Source of the DNA: Osedax fenrisi
Lineage: Eukaryota > Annelida > Polychaeta > Sabellida > Siboglinidae
DNA length: 64,000 nucleotides
Direction: 5' to 3'
NCBI GenBank assembly: GCA_964019155.1
Contig: OZ025244.1
Coordinates: 14,078,013-14,142,012, forward strand
The notes under the pieces are model-generated. The model was not told the DNA's origin. It was given only the letters and a program-made list of their open reading frames with translations, and searched no databases. Below, piece after piece: positions 51,601-60,434 of this stretch (position 1 is its first letter; every line of letters begins with the position of its first letter). The position numbers and the translations under genes are program-made.

Positions 51601-52799
51601 TTTCTGTAGCAAGACATCGTATAATGCGAACAAGTGTACTATAAGCATCCTTTGTTAAAACACAAATTATATCGATTTTTTTAATATCCTTCATATACAT
51701 TATAGAAGTTATTGATTTGTATACGTACATCCTTGGTATAAATGATAATTAATATATCGCAATTAATTCTAATTTTATATTTAAATATGTCAGTATCAAA
51801 TCAGAATAACTGTATATAAATGGTATCAATTTAAAAAATTGATATCCATACAAAATGTCTAAATTATGTTGATAGTGCACTTATTCACATGATCCAGTGA
51901 ATATTTGATATGTCCGACTTATCCGATATTCAGAATATCATGCAAATACGACATGAGATGCGCAGCGTGAGTTAAAGGGTTAAAATGAAATTAATCCGAA
52001 ATGTGGAATTATGCAACAATCAATATCATAACATGATGTATTCAATAATATCACTTACTAAATAAAATTATAATATATGTATGACAATTTATAAAAATTC
52101 CGACTTATCCAGTATAAAAATAATAAAAATGACAATAATATGTGTCCTACTTATAGAGAAGTCCGACTTATCCAATCAAACTTATCAGATTTATCCAATC
52201 AAACTTATCAGATTTATCCGATAAATTTAACATGGAACTAGATACAAAACAACCAAACTAAGTAAATGTGTCCGAATTATAGAGAAGTACAACTTATCCG
52301 TAGTCCGACTTACCGAGTGTTGAATGTATATATATATATATATATATATATGAGATTCAATAAATAAATATTATTATATACGTAAATATACTATATATGA
52401 GATTTGACAATAATTATTATTATTAAAATATATAATATTAAATATATGGTTAAACGTAAACCTTTCGTTGATTTCTATATATATAAATACTATTTTAATA
52501 CGGATGTCTTTACAAAATCGTTGCTTGCGTTAATTATTACCAATGGAGACATCAGAGAGAAATCTTATGATAAGATGAACTGAAATCTAAAGTGTTATTA
52601 CAGCTAGTACGAATGCGTGAGTCCGGAGAAAGGGCGTGGTCCTAAACTGACCAATCAGCGTGCTTGTTAATGGAACGACACACTTGACAACGCCCTCCAC
52701 ATAATCGCTTCTACTGCGTGTTGAATTGATACGGACAGGTGATTGAGAGAGACCGGTCATTAAATGTGAATTAAAGGACGTGAACGTGTCCTCGAGCAT
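35347..52799 (-). CDS. C2-PDZ-DH-PH protein, predicted Rho guanine nucleotide exchange factor (18 exons, whole gene)
   Basis: Exons on the minus strand: 52799-52715, 49603-49559, 49249-49185, 48473-48367, 43922-43848, 43526-43460, 43086-42991, 41099-40897, 39782-39277, 39164-38943, 38758-38688, 38605-38411, 37054-36950, 36885-36709, 36649-36562, 36496-36387, 36194-35978, 35513-35347. They sum to 2601 nt, an open frame of 866 residues plus TGA. Domain order: C2 (about 30-150), PDZ (about 177-262), Ser/Pro-rich linker (to about 515), DH (about 520-735), PH (about 741-860). DH-PH proteins catalyse GDP/GTP exchange on Rho GTPases at membranes; C2 and PDZ would target the protein to lipid and to partner C-termini. 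Phases match at every junction except exon 2 to 3, which is off by one base. No RGS, SH3 or DEP domain is seen. Exon 1 and the exact donors are inference; the PDZ, DH and PH exons are firm. I know of no named protein with this order, so no symbol is given. Confidence 0.8.
35620..35890 (-). repeat. tRNA-derived SINE (in a RhoGEF intron)
   Basis: On the minus strand: A box TAGCTCAGTTTG (35878-35867), degraded B box, body with TTGGATGCCTTAATATGAGA, then AAAACTTCATCTAAGTCCCG and an ACAAACAAAAT tail. A diverged full-length copy of the 28001 family, between the two PH exons. Confidence 0.75.
36387..38758 (-). CDS. DH (RhoGEF) domain exons
   Basis: Six exons (38758-38688, 38605-38411, 37054-36950, 36885-36709, 36649-36562, 36496-36387) join without frame breaks. 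Conserved blocks appear in order. CR1: RIEESFNLIGKILDIEDEFI, closing with MVFQNIEKLIAISEYHIIEL ('iF.Ni..l...h...L'). CR2: AYIKYERGLKRSMRIIKEL. CR3: ERFLCRPIQ, then HINMLVSYIEKL, where the family usually has 'P.QR...Y.LLL..L'. The canonical Arg after PIQ is replaced (PIQHINM), which is unusual. DH domains bind the switch regions of Rho/Rac/Cdc42; which GTPase is used cannot be told here. A decayed plus-strand LINE copy lies in the intron at about 37.4-38.26 kb. Confidence 0.85.
37400..38262 (+). pseudogene. decayed LINE copy with (AATC)n tail
   Basis: KMYVDDIQILS at about 38049 matches the catalytic (F/Y)xDD block of reverse transcriptase; flanking sequence is stop-ridden. It ends TTCAAATAAACTAATCAATC with an (AATC)n run to about 38262. 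It lies antisense in the intron between two DH exons. The left limit is approximate. Confidence 0.5.
38943..39782 (-). CDS. Ser/Pro-rich linker exons of the RhoGEF gene
   Basis: Exon 39782-39277 (168 codons) finishes the PDZ domain and continues into a low-complexity, basic and Ser/Pro-rich stretch containing a short tandem repeat (QSPAGIS twice, then QSPTSSPS). Exon 39164-38943 continues with SACSSSGDSDTSSGYRSN. Donor AAAG|GTTAGA joins acceptor AACAG|TA in phase 1. The region looks disordered and rich in possible phosphorylation sites (several SP and TP pairs), as is usual between the targeting and catalytic modules of RhoGEFs. No RGS-homology box is visible, unlike PDZ-RhoGEF/LARG. Confidence 0.75.
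40897..43086 (-). CDS. PDZ domain exons of the RhoGEF gene
   Basis: Exon 43086-42991 (ELEETYYFSKENDHLSSASP onward, 32 codons, phase 0 at both ends) leads into exon 41099-40897. The latter carries the carboxylate-binding loop GYGF at residues 189-192 (VEHGYGFTLRG), then GTAELAGLRSGDHVMAINAI, the typical 'AGL..GD.I..IN' core. The helix and last strand cross the next junction: SLATIVMFAITM, then KSKEQVHIEVQRY from exon 39782. That the domain closes properly across this intron supports the donor AT|GTGTGT at 40896. PDZ domains bind C-terminal peptides; the fold with IPR before the loop recalls RGS3/RGS12-type PDZ domains. The intron between the two exons contains a degraded LINE fragment. Confidence 0.82.
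41270..42400 (-). pseudogene. degraded LINE fragment (endonuclease end and linker)
   Basis: SSGNILDIVFTLL at about 42117-42065 matches 'GN.LDLvlt' of LINE endonucleases, and DPHILFKLANKIISS at about 41605-41555 matches the 'dp..LfklankLl' segment before the RT. The RT itself is missing. Many breaks. Lies in sense within the intron between the two PDZ-region exons. Confidence 0.55.
43170..43432 (+). repeat. tRNA-derived SINE, 5'-truncated
   Basis: Begins near the B box (GCGAATACGAGCC), then AACCATGGATGCCTTAACAT, AAAACTTCATCTAAGTTCCTGG and an AAATAAAAATAACAATAACA tail, aligning over its length with 28001-28306. It sits antisense in the intron between RhoGEF exons 6 and 7. Confidence 0.8.
43460..49603 (-). 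CDS. C2 domain exons of the RhoGEF gene
   Basis: Five exons build one C2 beta-sandwich. 49603-49559 gives SVRLSLTADKRVLQV (first strands). 49249-49185 gives IEVRQFRYRVKSDCYGDTFI. 48473-48367 begins LSLLPG and ends SEYNQTFVW. 43922-43848 gives DIEGHSCCSVDVLTMNLF. 43526-43460 gives IRSLGCLTFRMKNLI. Joined, they recreate C2 hallmarks: D-x-Y-x-D-x-F-(I/V)-(K/R)-L-x-L-L-P-G, then Y-N-Q-T-F-V-W, then L-G-C-L-T-F. This is close in style to the C2 domain that precedes the PDZ domain in vertebrate PDZ-RGS3 (family recall, not a search). The usual cluster of Ca2+-binding Asp residues looks incomplete, so binding may be Ca2+-independent. The 4.4-kb intron between 48367 and 43922 holds an hAT-like and a piggyBac-like MITE. 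Confidence 0.72.
43930..44100. repeat. GT-rich minisatellite
   Basis: Imperfect units of GTGTGTATGT and GGTGTGTGTATGTTG on the plus strand. Open frames on both strands here are repeat artefacts. Confidence 0.85.
44861..44922. mobile_element. collapsed MITE, GTATACCAAAG family
   Basis: A left-end-like ACCAACGATTTTTCTAAGGA and a right-end-like GCTTCGCAAAATCTTTGATA lie only about 20 bp apart, as if the interior of a family member had been deleted. Confidence 0.4.
45172..45813. mobile_element. piggyBac-like MITE
   Basis: TTAAGGGGATGTCACA at 45172 and its inverted match GTGACATCCCCTTAA ending 45813. TTAA is the piggyBac target duplication. Subterminal inverted motifs (ACTAGGCGCACAGAATTA near 45240, CCTAGCGCGAAATAATTATT near 45580) lie inside. 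No ORF. In the 4.4-kb RhoGEF intron. Confidence 0.7.
46136..47385. mobile_element. hAT-like MITE with phased palindromes
   Basis: TIR AGTGCTGTAAAATATCAAAT at 46136 against its inverted match ending CAGCACT at 47385. Near the right end, GTTCTCGAGAAC stands at 47247, 47283 and 47319, exactly 36 bp apart, with a partial copy at 47347; a partial counterpart (GATGTTCTCAAATC) is near the left end. The interior is a long (TTAATAATTA)-type tract. A paralogous unfilled site occurs at about 47880-47990. Confidence 0.65.
49756..50280. mobile_element. MITE, GTATACCAAAG family
   Basis: Left GATACCAAATATTTTCC, GCAAAGATATTGCACT; right AGTGCAATATCTTTCATTTG, GAAAATCTTTGTAGATAC. CTAGATGGC occurs near each end (49852 and 50200). 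Non-coding. In RhoGEF intron 1. Confidence 0.6.
50281..51880. other. AT-rich intronic sequence
   Basis: Within RhoGEF intron 1. (TA)n at 50769-50816 and 51549-51595. No exon supported. Confidence 0.5.
51890..52328. mobile_element. fragment of a pogo-like element
   Basis: Repeated GTCCGACTTATCC and CAGATTTATCCAATCAAA motifs, ending CCGACTTACCGAGTGTTGAA next to TATA. The layout resembles the other pogo-like MITEs, but no matching left terminus is visible. Confidence 0.45.
52715..52799 (-). CDS. putative first exon of the C2-PDZ-RhoGEF gene
   Basis: An ATG directly preceded by an in-frame TAG opens 28 codons (begins MLEDTFTSFNSHLMTGLSQS) and ends at a possible donor CGCA|GTAGAA in phase 1. This fits the exon at 49603, which starts with two codon-completing bases. 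It encodes no recognisable domain, and the intron to exon 2 would be about 3.1 kb. Assignment rests only on phase, position and the clean start, so another first exon is possible. Confidence 0.45.
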
Positions 52800-53574
52800 C
52801 TACACGAGGACATGAACTCTCGTTAACCAGTTTGTGAGTGTGAGTTTAACAATCACGATATCAACGGAATATATATATATATATACCTAGACCGCGTGTT
52901 ATTTATGATATGCTATAATAGGTATAACTATTATAGCATAAAGTGAATGAAACACGTTATTAAGTTACATATAAAGAGTGACGAGACACATACATGTAAT
53001 TATTATAGGAACTAATAAATCACAGAATTAGATACGGGTATCACGGAATTCACAGAAATCACCACCCTAAATGCTAATAGTGATATGGGTCCTCACATGT
53101 TGGCGGTCTCAGAACGCCTATATGCTATATTATACAGAATAGTAGTAAGTCAACCAAACAAATTATTAATTATTGACCATTCTAGGTGATGCTATAATTC
53201 CTCTAAGTTTAACATGGACAGATACCAAATTTAATATGGGAATTTAAAGAATATTAAAATGTGACTTTTAACTAATATTTTTTTATATAATAAGTATGAT
53301 AATAATAGAAAACAATACATTTAAATTATTTAATTCTGTTCCTATAAATGAAATAAAATTAACGACATTTCTAGGATTTTTTTAAAAACTCCAATATATT
53401 AACGATTTTTGTTCATATTTATATATCTAAATAATAAAAAAGGTAAAATTAAAAAAATATATTTAATTTATAAAAATATAATATTTATACCACTTTTAAT
53501 ATATTTTTTGAGGAAAACCAATATACTTTTCAAAAAGTAATAAAACATAACATTTAAGTTAACAATGATACGCG

Positions 53575-53695
53575 AGAGTTACGTAACGATACGCCCGAAG
53601 CACGATGACGTCATAAAGGGGCGTGGTCTGGCGATGATAAAGAGCAGCGGAAGTCACAACATCCGCAAACTCTAGTGATCGTTTGGCTAAAATGC
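53575..53695. promoter_or_regulatory. GC-richer island, promoter-like, upstream of the RhoGEF gene
   Basis: A short island in AT-rich surroundings holds TTACGTAA, a CRE-type TGACGTCA, GGGGCGTGG (GC-box-like) and an ETS-like CGGAAGT within about 110 bp. It lies roughly 0.8 kb upstream of the putative first exon. Motif content suggests a core promoter or CRE-driven element; start site and direction cannot be told. Confidence 0.3.
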
Positions 53696-53838
53696 TAATA
53701 AGACAATGTTAATGACATTAGTAGAGCTTCTTTTATTTCATCGAAAAATAATTTCTATATTATCTCCCGCCTAATTGTAAAGGCCGACCTTATATATATT
53801 GTCATACACGCATGCATACTTTCGGGGAACAACACTCA

Positions 53839-53945
<107 letters not shown>

Positions 53946-54509
53946 AATAATAATAATTACAGAGAATAAAATGTAAACTCCACTAATAAATTATAAAATA
54001 GAAAGGTATACATTACTTCAATAGTATCACAATGAGTCACTAATAGTGATGGTATTCTAGGTAGTAGTTGTTTAGGCGTGTGTATATAGATTAGTCATTT
54101 TAAAATCTCGTCATACTATATTGAGAGATATTGATTATAAAATTAGATCATATATTTAATTAAATATATTATTTATATAATAAACATGTTAAGATAAAAT
54201 ATGCAGTAATACTGATGTTCATTTTGAAACAAATAAATAATAAGAAATAATTATATTTTGCAAAACAGATTTAAAAATTATTCTAATTTTTAAAATGATT
54301 TATACTGAATAAGATCCTTATATATTATATTTATACGTTTATATTTTATATTTTTATAGTTTTAATTATTTAATTATTTAAAAAACATACTTATAATTTA
54401 AATATAATTAATATAATCAAAAGCCTAACATACTATATTACGGGCTTTGGCCCATATTAACTGGGCCTGGACATAACCCAAATAAACATCTATGTATTTC
54501 GTCCTATTC

Positions 54510-54775
54510 TACTACATTGTCCACTAAACTGACCAACAATACACTGACCACTACACTGACTTCCACTACACTGACCAATACATTGACTACTACACTGACA
54601 CCACTACATTGCCCACTACTACGGACAACTTGACCGGTATGGTCGGATAGAAGTGCGACTTATGTCGTGCACTAACACCATAGTGTTATTACGTATAGTA
54701 CACCGGCACTTTACCACCGTATACCTCGCTAACAAAGGAGTGGTCAGTAGTGGTCAGTAGTGGTGTTAAAACAAT
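54510..54775. repeat. ACTGACCA / TGGTCAGT array
   Basis: Irregular repeats of CTACACTGACCA at about 54526-54620, followed near 54740-54765 by inverted TGGTCAGTAGTGGTCAGTAG. It recalls the tract at 24690-24900. Confidence 0.7.
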
Positions 54776-54904
54776 CGAGTTAGCGTTATTAAATACCACC
54801 TAGCGGTCAATATTGACATCAAATATATATGTAATGTTCTACACTGTTTCTGATGGTATATATGCTATATCATATATATTTAATTTTTTTAATTTTAAAA
54901 TGAT

Positions 54905-56170
54905 TTATTGACTAAAAAATCACGTGGTGGTTATGGGCGTCATGAGAAGGAAACAAAAATTAGATAAAAAGAGTACAATAAAAATTAAGGAAAAGGGATG
55001 GTAGGTCACAATGTTAATAGGTGCGTGGATAGTTTACGTTTAAATAGTGACAGCGATTTCAAACACCTAATGTCATATGGTAGAGCATTCCAGTATTTTG
55101 GAGCTACCACAGATAAAGCAGATTCAGAGAAAGCAGAGATAGTCGAGCGTTGCACAATAATCATCTACTGCTAGCTCGTCTAATGGTCTGAATACTGATA
55201 ATGTCTGCTAGGTACTCGGGAGATATTATATGGATAACCTTATGGGTGATGCATAGTAGTTTGTACATGCAGAGATACCTAAACTTAAGACAGCCGAGTG
55301 ATCGCATTAGGGTAGATATTGATACTATTAAAAAGAACTTCAGTTTATATGGGGTGCATGTAGCACGTCGTTGTATCATCTCAAGTTTAAGAATAAGATT
55401 TAGGGGTAGATTACATAGAAGTGAGCAGCAGTATATAAGTCTACTGAAGAATAGCGAGAGTATTAAACTTTTAGTCATTGAAAAGTCAATTTATTGCGTG
55501 ATTATCTAATGTTATAAATAAAATAATTGGCATTGCGAATCATTATAGATATGGGGTCAGAGTAATTTATGTGGGAGTTTATGGTGAAACCAATAGTTTT
55601 TTTGGATTGTGAGGTAGGAAGAGATAGTAGAAATGGGGTGTGTGGTGATTAGGGTGTATACCCCCTATAGGTAGGTCTGGAGAGAATAATGGTGTAAGTT
55701 TTGCTCATATTAAGTGATAGGGAATTATGGGAGAACCTGTCAGTAAGTTCTATGAGGCAGTTAAAAATAGACAATTGTATAGAGTTGAAGTCACAGGAAA
55801 TGGGAAAAGAAGTTTAAATTTGTAGATCGTCAGCAAAGAGATGGTAGTGGATGTAAGGATATTTACGAAATATGGATTTGATGGGTATAATATACATAAT
55901 AAAAAATAAAGGACCAATCACATAGCCTTGTGAGAGAGTAGAGAAGGATGAGTTAATTTTCACTGAAGAGAACCTTACGGAAAATAAGGACATACACCAG
56001 CTGTGTACTTGACCATGAATATCGATTTCATTGAGTCGTAAAGCAATAATTTCATGGTTTAGATTGTCAAAGGCACTGGATAAGTCAAGTAACACAATGT
56101 CGCAGGGGGCTTTGATATCAAGGAGTAGATCATTAATGATATGATTCAGTGCTGATTCAGTACTCTGCTC

Positions 56171-56175
<5 letters not shown>
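54905..56175 (-). pseudogene. LINE reverse transcriptase, L2/CR1-like, degraded
   Basis: Minus-strand order: EQSTESALNHIINDLLLDIK, IVLLDLSSAFDNLNHEIIAL, LSQGYVIGPLFFIMY ('sQGs.lGP.LF..Y'), HYHLFADDLQIY (intact catalytic FADD), then frameshifted sequence with TSQSKKTIGFTINS, then from about 55478 MTKSLILSLFFSRLIYCCSL, IQRRATC and SPEYLADI, and last VVAPKYWNALPYDIR, SLSLFKRKLS (55115-55020). The block order is that of L2/CR1-type LINEs. Several frame breaks and a (TA)n insertion near 56174 make it non-functional. Confidence 0.8.
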
Positions 56176-56244
<69 letters not shown>

Positions 56245-56254
56245 ATACATGTAT

Positions 56255-56372
56255 ATATATAGGCATCACGTAGGCGCGTGTAATCGAGTGATTACGTAAC
56301 TCTCCCACTGATGACGTCATAGGTGAGTCATCATTTACCTAATCACCGCCACCATCTTATAATAAGTAAACA
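56255..56372 (+). promoter_or_regulatory. promoter-like island
   Basis: Within about 110 bp lie TTACGTAA, TGACGTCA (CRE type), TGAGTCA (AP-1 type) and GCCACCATCTT, which recalls a YY1 site, directly before the candidate signal-peptide exon at 56373. Confidence 0.3.
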
Positions 56373-56427
56373 ATGAATACGTTGTCATTGTTCTACACGG
56401 CTATTGTTATATATCAATCAACGACTG
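56373..56427 (+). CDS. possible first exon encoding a signal peptide
   Basis: ATG in good context (AACAATGA), with an in-frame TAA two codons upstream, opens MNTLSLFYTAIVIYQSTT: a short hydrophobic stretch like a secretion signal, cut off in phase 1 by a strong donor ACTG|GTGAGT. It sits just after a promoter-like island. No second exon was found before the palindrome at 57.6 kb. Could be a chance frame. Confidence 0.3.
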
Positions 56428-56500
56428 GTGAGTGTTTTAATTAGAAGTGATTGGGAATGTCAATCACATACATTAACGTGAACATATATAATTATACGTA

Positions 56501-56542
<42 letters not shown>

Positions 56543-57236
56543 ATATTTATGTATACATTATATATTATTCACATTGTACATTATTCACAGTGTAATTTAT
56601 ATCGTTTGTAATTTATAAGGACATCGCATACAACTACTAAGGACATACTGCGTATATCACGTATCAACATACACGTATACATATAGATATTAACACATTA
56701 TACTACAAGTAACATTCTCTATCAGTGATGGCCTATCTCATACTATTACATTCGTACTAGCTTACACACTACATACAATATACAGTGTAAACAGTACATT
56801 TGTTAAGGATTTGAAAGTGGGGATACACAAATAATTATTATAATAATAACATATATATTTAAATGTATATAGGACAAATAATATAATAAAGTACATCTAC
56901 AGATTTATGATACCGATATAACTCAGCCTTCGTATAGATACCCCATACAGCGTTAAGGACGACTATGTCCTTATCTCTTCGCAGCGAGAGGGATGCTGCA
57001 ACATTACCCCTCGCTATCTCTTAATCTAAACGTAATGTCCTCGCTTCTTTTGTAAGTTGAGCACGCGTCGGAAGTGGGGGTCTACTACGGGGTCACATAT
57101 GGGGTCATGGGGGAGGGTCTAAAGTTAGGTCAGTTCATTACTTAATTCGTCTCTATAGTGATTTACTATAACATACAATTATTTCTAAACGACATATATT
57201 TACTATTACCTAGGTTTTCGATATACTCGGTATTTA

Positions 57237-57307
<71 letters not shown>

Positions 57308-57640
57308 TAGCAGTTAGTAAAGACACTTTATCTAAATTCAATGTGTTATTAATACTTCTACTGATACGTATTCTGGTATAAATTGTGTATTTGTAATTAG
57401 AACCATTCGCAGACGACACACGCTCTAATTAATATTCGTCCACTGATAGTAGTAATTCGGTGGGCGTTATTCATGCAATATATGGGCGTGTGTTCAGCCA
57501 TGCGTGATTATTTGATTGACAATCACAAAACTAAATATGATATTTGAATTATTTAAATATAGTTTTGATTAGATATATTACTGATATAGCTTATTTATTA
57601 ATATGAATATAAATCATATTATATATATATATATATATAT

Positions 57641-60403
57641 ACTAGCCGTACCCGACCCGGCGTTGCTCGGTTTTGATTATTTTCCTATATATTATATATT
57701 AATTATAGCTATTCCTGATTCTTAATTGATATATATATAATACAATAAATGTTAGCTGACATACAAAACAAAGTAGAAAACATTTTCAAATAATATGTTA
57801 AAAAATACAACAAATATTTCAAATATTACAAAATATGTTTTAAAAAAATGTCTAAAACCCAAACCTAAACCCAAACACAAACCGTACACTACCCTGCGTT
57901 GCTAGGTTTTTGATTATTTGCCTATTAATTGTAGCTATTCCTGATTATACTTAGCTAATATTTAATTGTTTTCTTCTAACTAATATTTACTAATTCTAAC
58001 TGTATCCGATGTAGAATCAGCGTTGTTCGTTTTTAAGATTATTTGTAAAATATTTGGTAAGATTACAAATAATAATTTAAAATATTACAAAATATATTTT
58101 TAAAAAGTGTCTAAAAATATTTTAAGAAATATAAAAAATATTTCAACATATTAGTAGCCATACCTGATTTTTAATGCCTATTAATTTTTTTTATTAATTA
58201 TAGCTATTCCTGATTATTCTAAAATATATAATTGCTAAAAATTGCAAAAAAATATATAAAATATTACAAAATATGTTTTAAAAACAAACCATACCCGACC
58301 CGGCATTTCTTGGTTTTTGTTTGTTTGCCTATCTATTATTTATTATTTATTAATTAGGGCAATTTCTGATTCTATATTTCTAGTATATACAATTAAATAA
58401 AGTTTATTTAAAATACAAACAAATATAGAAAAATATTGTTTATAATATTTAAAAAATTAGTGAACAAATATTTCAAAAAATATTTTAAAAAATACAACAA
58501 ATATTTCAAATATTACAAAATATGTTGAAAACCCAAACCCAAACCGTCCCAAAACGGCGTTGATCGGTTTTTAATTATATGCCTATCTATACTTTATTAA
58601 TTATAACTATTCCTGATTTAGAATTGTTTGCCGAACCCAACCCGACGTTGCTCGTTTTTTTATTATTTGCCTATCAATTATTAATTATAGTTATTCCTAA
58701 TTATGCATAGCTATTCTTTAATTGTTGTCTTCTAACTAATATTTAATAAATCTAACTGTATCCGATGTAGATCTAGCGTTGTTCTTTTTAAGACTTATTC
58801 GTAAAATATTTTGTAAAAATACAAAAATACAAAAATACTTTAAAATATTATAAAATATATTTTTAAAAAGTGTCTAAAAATATTTTTTAAATATAAAAAA
58901 TATTTCAACATATTAGCAGTCATACCCTACCCGGCGTTGCTAGGTTTTTGATTGTTTGACTATTTATTTTTATTAATTATAGCTATTCCTGATTATTCTA
59001 AAATATATAATTGCTAACAAATACAAAAAATATTTAAAATATTACAAAATATGTTTTAAAAAAATGTCGAAAACTCAAACCTAAACCCAAATCCAAACAG
59101 TACTCGACTCGACATTTATCGGTTTTGATTGTTTGCCTATTTATTATTTATTAATTAGAGCTATTCCTGATCCTACATTTCTAGTATATACAATTAAATA
59201 AAATTAAACATATGTAGAAACATATTTTTTTTAATATTTAAAAAATTAGATAAAAAATATTTCAAAAAATACAACAGATATTTCAAATATTCCAAAATAT
59301 GTTGAAAACCTAAACCCAAACAGTTCCAAATCGGCGTTGCTCGGTTTTTTATTATTTGCCTATCTATCATTTATTAATTATAACTATTCCTGATTTGGAA
59401 TTTCTTGCCGTACCCAACTTTGCTTTACTCGTTGTTTGATAGCTTACCTATCTATTATTTATTATTTATGGCTATTCATGATTCTGCTTTTCATATACAA
59501 TAACATAAATTGTTGCTAAAATTCAAACAAATTTATACAAATATTAATATCTCAAAAATTAGTGGAAAAATATTTCAAAAATATTTCAAATAATATTTAA
59601 AAAAATACAACACATATTTCCAATATTACAAAATAGTACTTAATAAATATCGAAAACCCAAACCGCACCCTGCGTTGATCGATTTTTGATTGTTTGCCTA
59701 TCTATTATTTATTAAGTATAGCTATTCCTGATTCTGTATTCCTAGTATACAACAAATATTTCCAAATATTACAAAATATATTTTTTATAAATGTTCTACA
59801 AATATTTTAAAAAGTATATTATTATATCTTATAATATTTATATATTTATTATATAATTATAATATTTTAATTATATCTTAAAATAATAATATTTCAACGA
59901 ATAGTTGAAAAATATAAAAAATTATTTCAAATAATATTTTTTAAAATACAAAAAATATAAATAATATTACAAAATATATTTTAAAAAAATTTCAAAAAAA
60001 TGTTTAAAAATATTTAAAAAAAACTTCAAAAATATTTCAAAAAATGTCAAAAATATTTCAAAAATATTTCAAAAAATTTCCAAAATTTCCAAAAATTTCA
60101 AAAAAAAATCAAAAAAAATTCAAAAAAATAGTTCGAAAAAATGTAAAAAAAATATTTCAAAAATGCGACGCCGAAGATTTTGGACGACAAAAAATCATTT
60201 TAATGGCAAAAAGTCAATTTTTCAGGTTTTTCTGGGGTACGCGGTATAAAATTCAAAAAATTTTCCGGACCAAGACCATACTGTTGCAAATTTATTAAGA
60301 TCGGGTATAACATATTTTCGCGACGTACCCCGGTTCTCGAGTTACCTCACCAGATACACACACACACACACACATCTATTATATAAAAGAAAGTCTATTT
60401 AAT

Positions 60404-60434
<31 letters not shown>

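Noticed and set aside
55201..55509. 102-codon plus-strand ORF
   Set aside because: Antisense of the LINE C-terminal region, whose minus-strand frame matches reverse transcriptase.
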